DNA of 64,000 bases from Sphingopyxis sp. MWB1 (GTDB taxonomy: Bacteria; Pseudomonadota; Alphaproteobacteria; Sphingomonadales; Sphingomonadaceae): positions 372,001 through 436,000 of the forward strand of contig NZ_JQFJ01000002.1 of NCBI RefSeq assembly GCF_000763945.1. Reading direction: 5' to 3'. Positions 63,868 to 64,000 of the stretch are shown in pieces (position 1 is the first letter of the stretch; the number at the start of each line of letters is the position of its first letter). The position numbers and the translations under genes are program-made. The notes beneath the pieces are model-generated. The model did no database searches. It was not told where the DNA came from and was given only the letters and a program-made list of their open reading frames with translations.

Positions 63868-64000
63868 ATGGAGATTGCCCTGTTTCAACCCGATATCGCG
63901 GGCAATGTCGGCACGACGCTTCGCACCGCGGCCTGCTTTGGCGTTCCCGCGCATATTATCGAGCCATGCGGCTTTCCCTTTTCGCCGCAGGCGTTGCGGC
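63868..64000 (+). CDS. trmL: tRNA (cytidine/uridine-34-2'-O)-methyltransferase TrmL, 3' cut by the window
   Basis: The first 44 residues only: EIALFQPDIAGNVGTTLRTA, then ACFGVPAHIIEPCGFPFS, the SpoU-type SAM/RNA-binding start. It methylates the wobble base of tRNA-Leu. It is divergent from petA with a 224-base gap in which I see no other gene. Confidence 0.88.
   Translation, partial: MEIALFQPDIAGNVGTTLRTAACFGVPAHIIEPCGFPFSPQALR

Noticed and set aside
1..64000. CRISPR array or tandem repeats
   Set aside because: No regularly spaced repeats were seen. The only dispersed repeats are the short REP-type palindromes listed above.

Overview
The window looks like a chromosome segment of a sphingomonad alphaproteobacterium, most like Sphingopyxis or a relative. 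This is inferred from gene content and not from any database comparison. The pointers are high GC, a GcrA cell-cycle regulator, an F-ATPase Fo operon split from F1 with separate b and b' subunits, an intact petABC cytochrome bc1 operon, a FecI/FecR/STN-TonB receptor trio, a bicistronic acyl-CoA dehydrogenase pair, and many REP-like palindromes between genes.

Layout. 1-6.6 kb: the 3' part of an autotransporter, then an ECF sigma factor, its FecR-type anti-sigma factor and a TonB-dependent receptor, all overlapping. 6.7-9.5 kb: two acyl-CoA dehydrogenase genes behind a palindrome that overlaps a plausible promoter. 9.5-13.8 kb: a YghU-type glutathione transferase and a large secreted TolB-propeller/amidohydrolase fusion. 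13.98-18.35 kb: a tRNA-Ser(CGA) carrying a 4.3 kb integrated element bounded by a 19-bp direct repeat. 18.4-23 kb: Yip1 protein, HspQ, an ABC-2 permease, GcrA, a thioesterase and an outer-membrane beta-barrel. 23-33 kb: parE and a secreted serine hydrolase, then a colinear minus-strand run uvrC, hotdog thioesterase, recO, leuB, metZ, apaG, lysR. 33.3-35.9 kb: atpI-B-E-F'-F. 36-40 kb: ydbH-ynbE-ydbL, the AsmA-like lipid-transport bridge operon. 40-49.8 kb: radC, rnk, an EF-hand protein, and the plus-strand run purB, lapA-like, pyrF, trpF, trpB, trpA, accD, folC. 49.8-59.3 kb: AmpG-like permease, an orphan receiver, a pseudouridine synthase, rsmD, an MHS transporter, a DUF2520 protein, a UvrD/PcrA helicase, an acyl-CoA dehydrogenase and tRNA-Ser(GCT). 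59.5-64 kb: an EipA-like DUF1134 protein, apt, petC-petB-petA and the start of trmL.

Most of the window is housekeeping. The accessory part is the island at 14.05-18.35 kb. Its tyrosine integrase is frameshifted, its trypsin-like protease has one in-frame stop codon, and two convergent genes (a MNT/HEPN-like start and an acetyltransferase-like gene) are fused tail to tail by what looks like a deletion. The only apparently intact cargo is a small sigma-region-4-like HTH protein and a three-gene minus-strand operon of unknown function: two tandem paralogous small proteins (32 of 74 aligned residues identical, no gaps) and a membrane-anchored coiled-coil protein. That operon is the best candidate here for an undescribed system. 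Nothing in the sequence itself says what it does.

Other points worth a look are REPIN-like paired palindromes at trpB/trpA and accD/folC, a candidate structured RNA upstream of rnk, and the operator-like palindrome at the acyl-CoA dehydrogenase pair.
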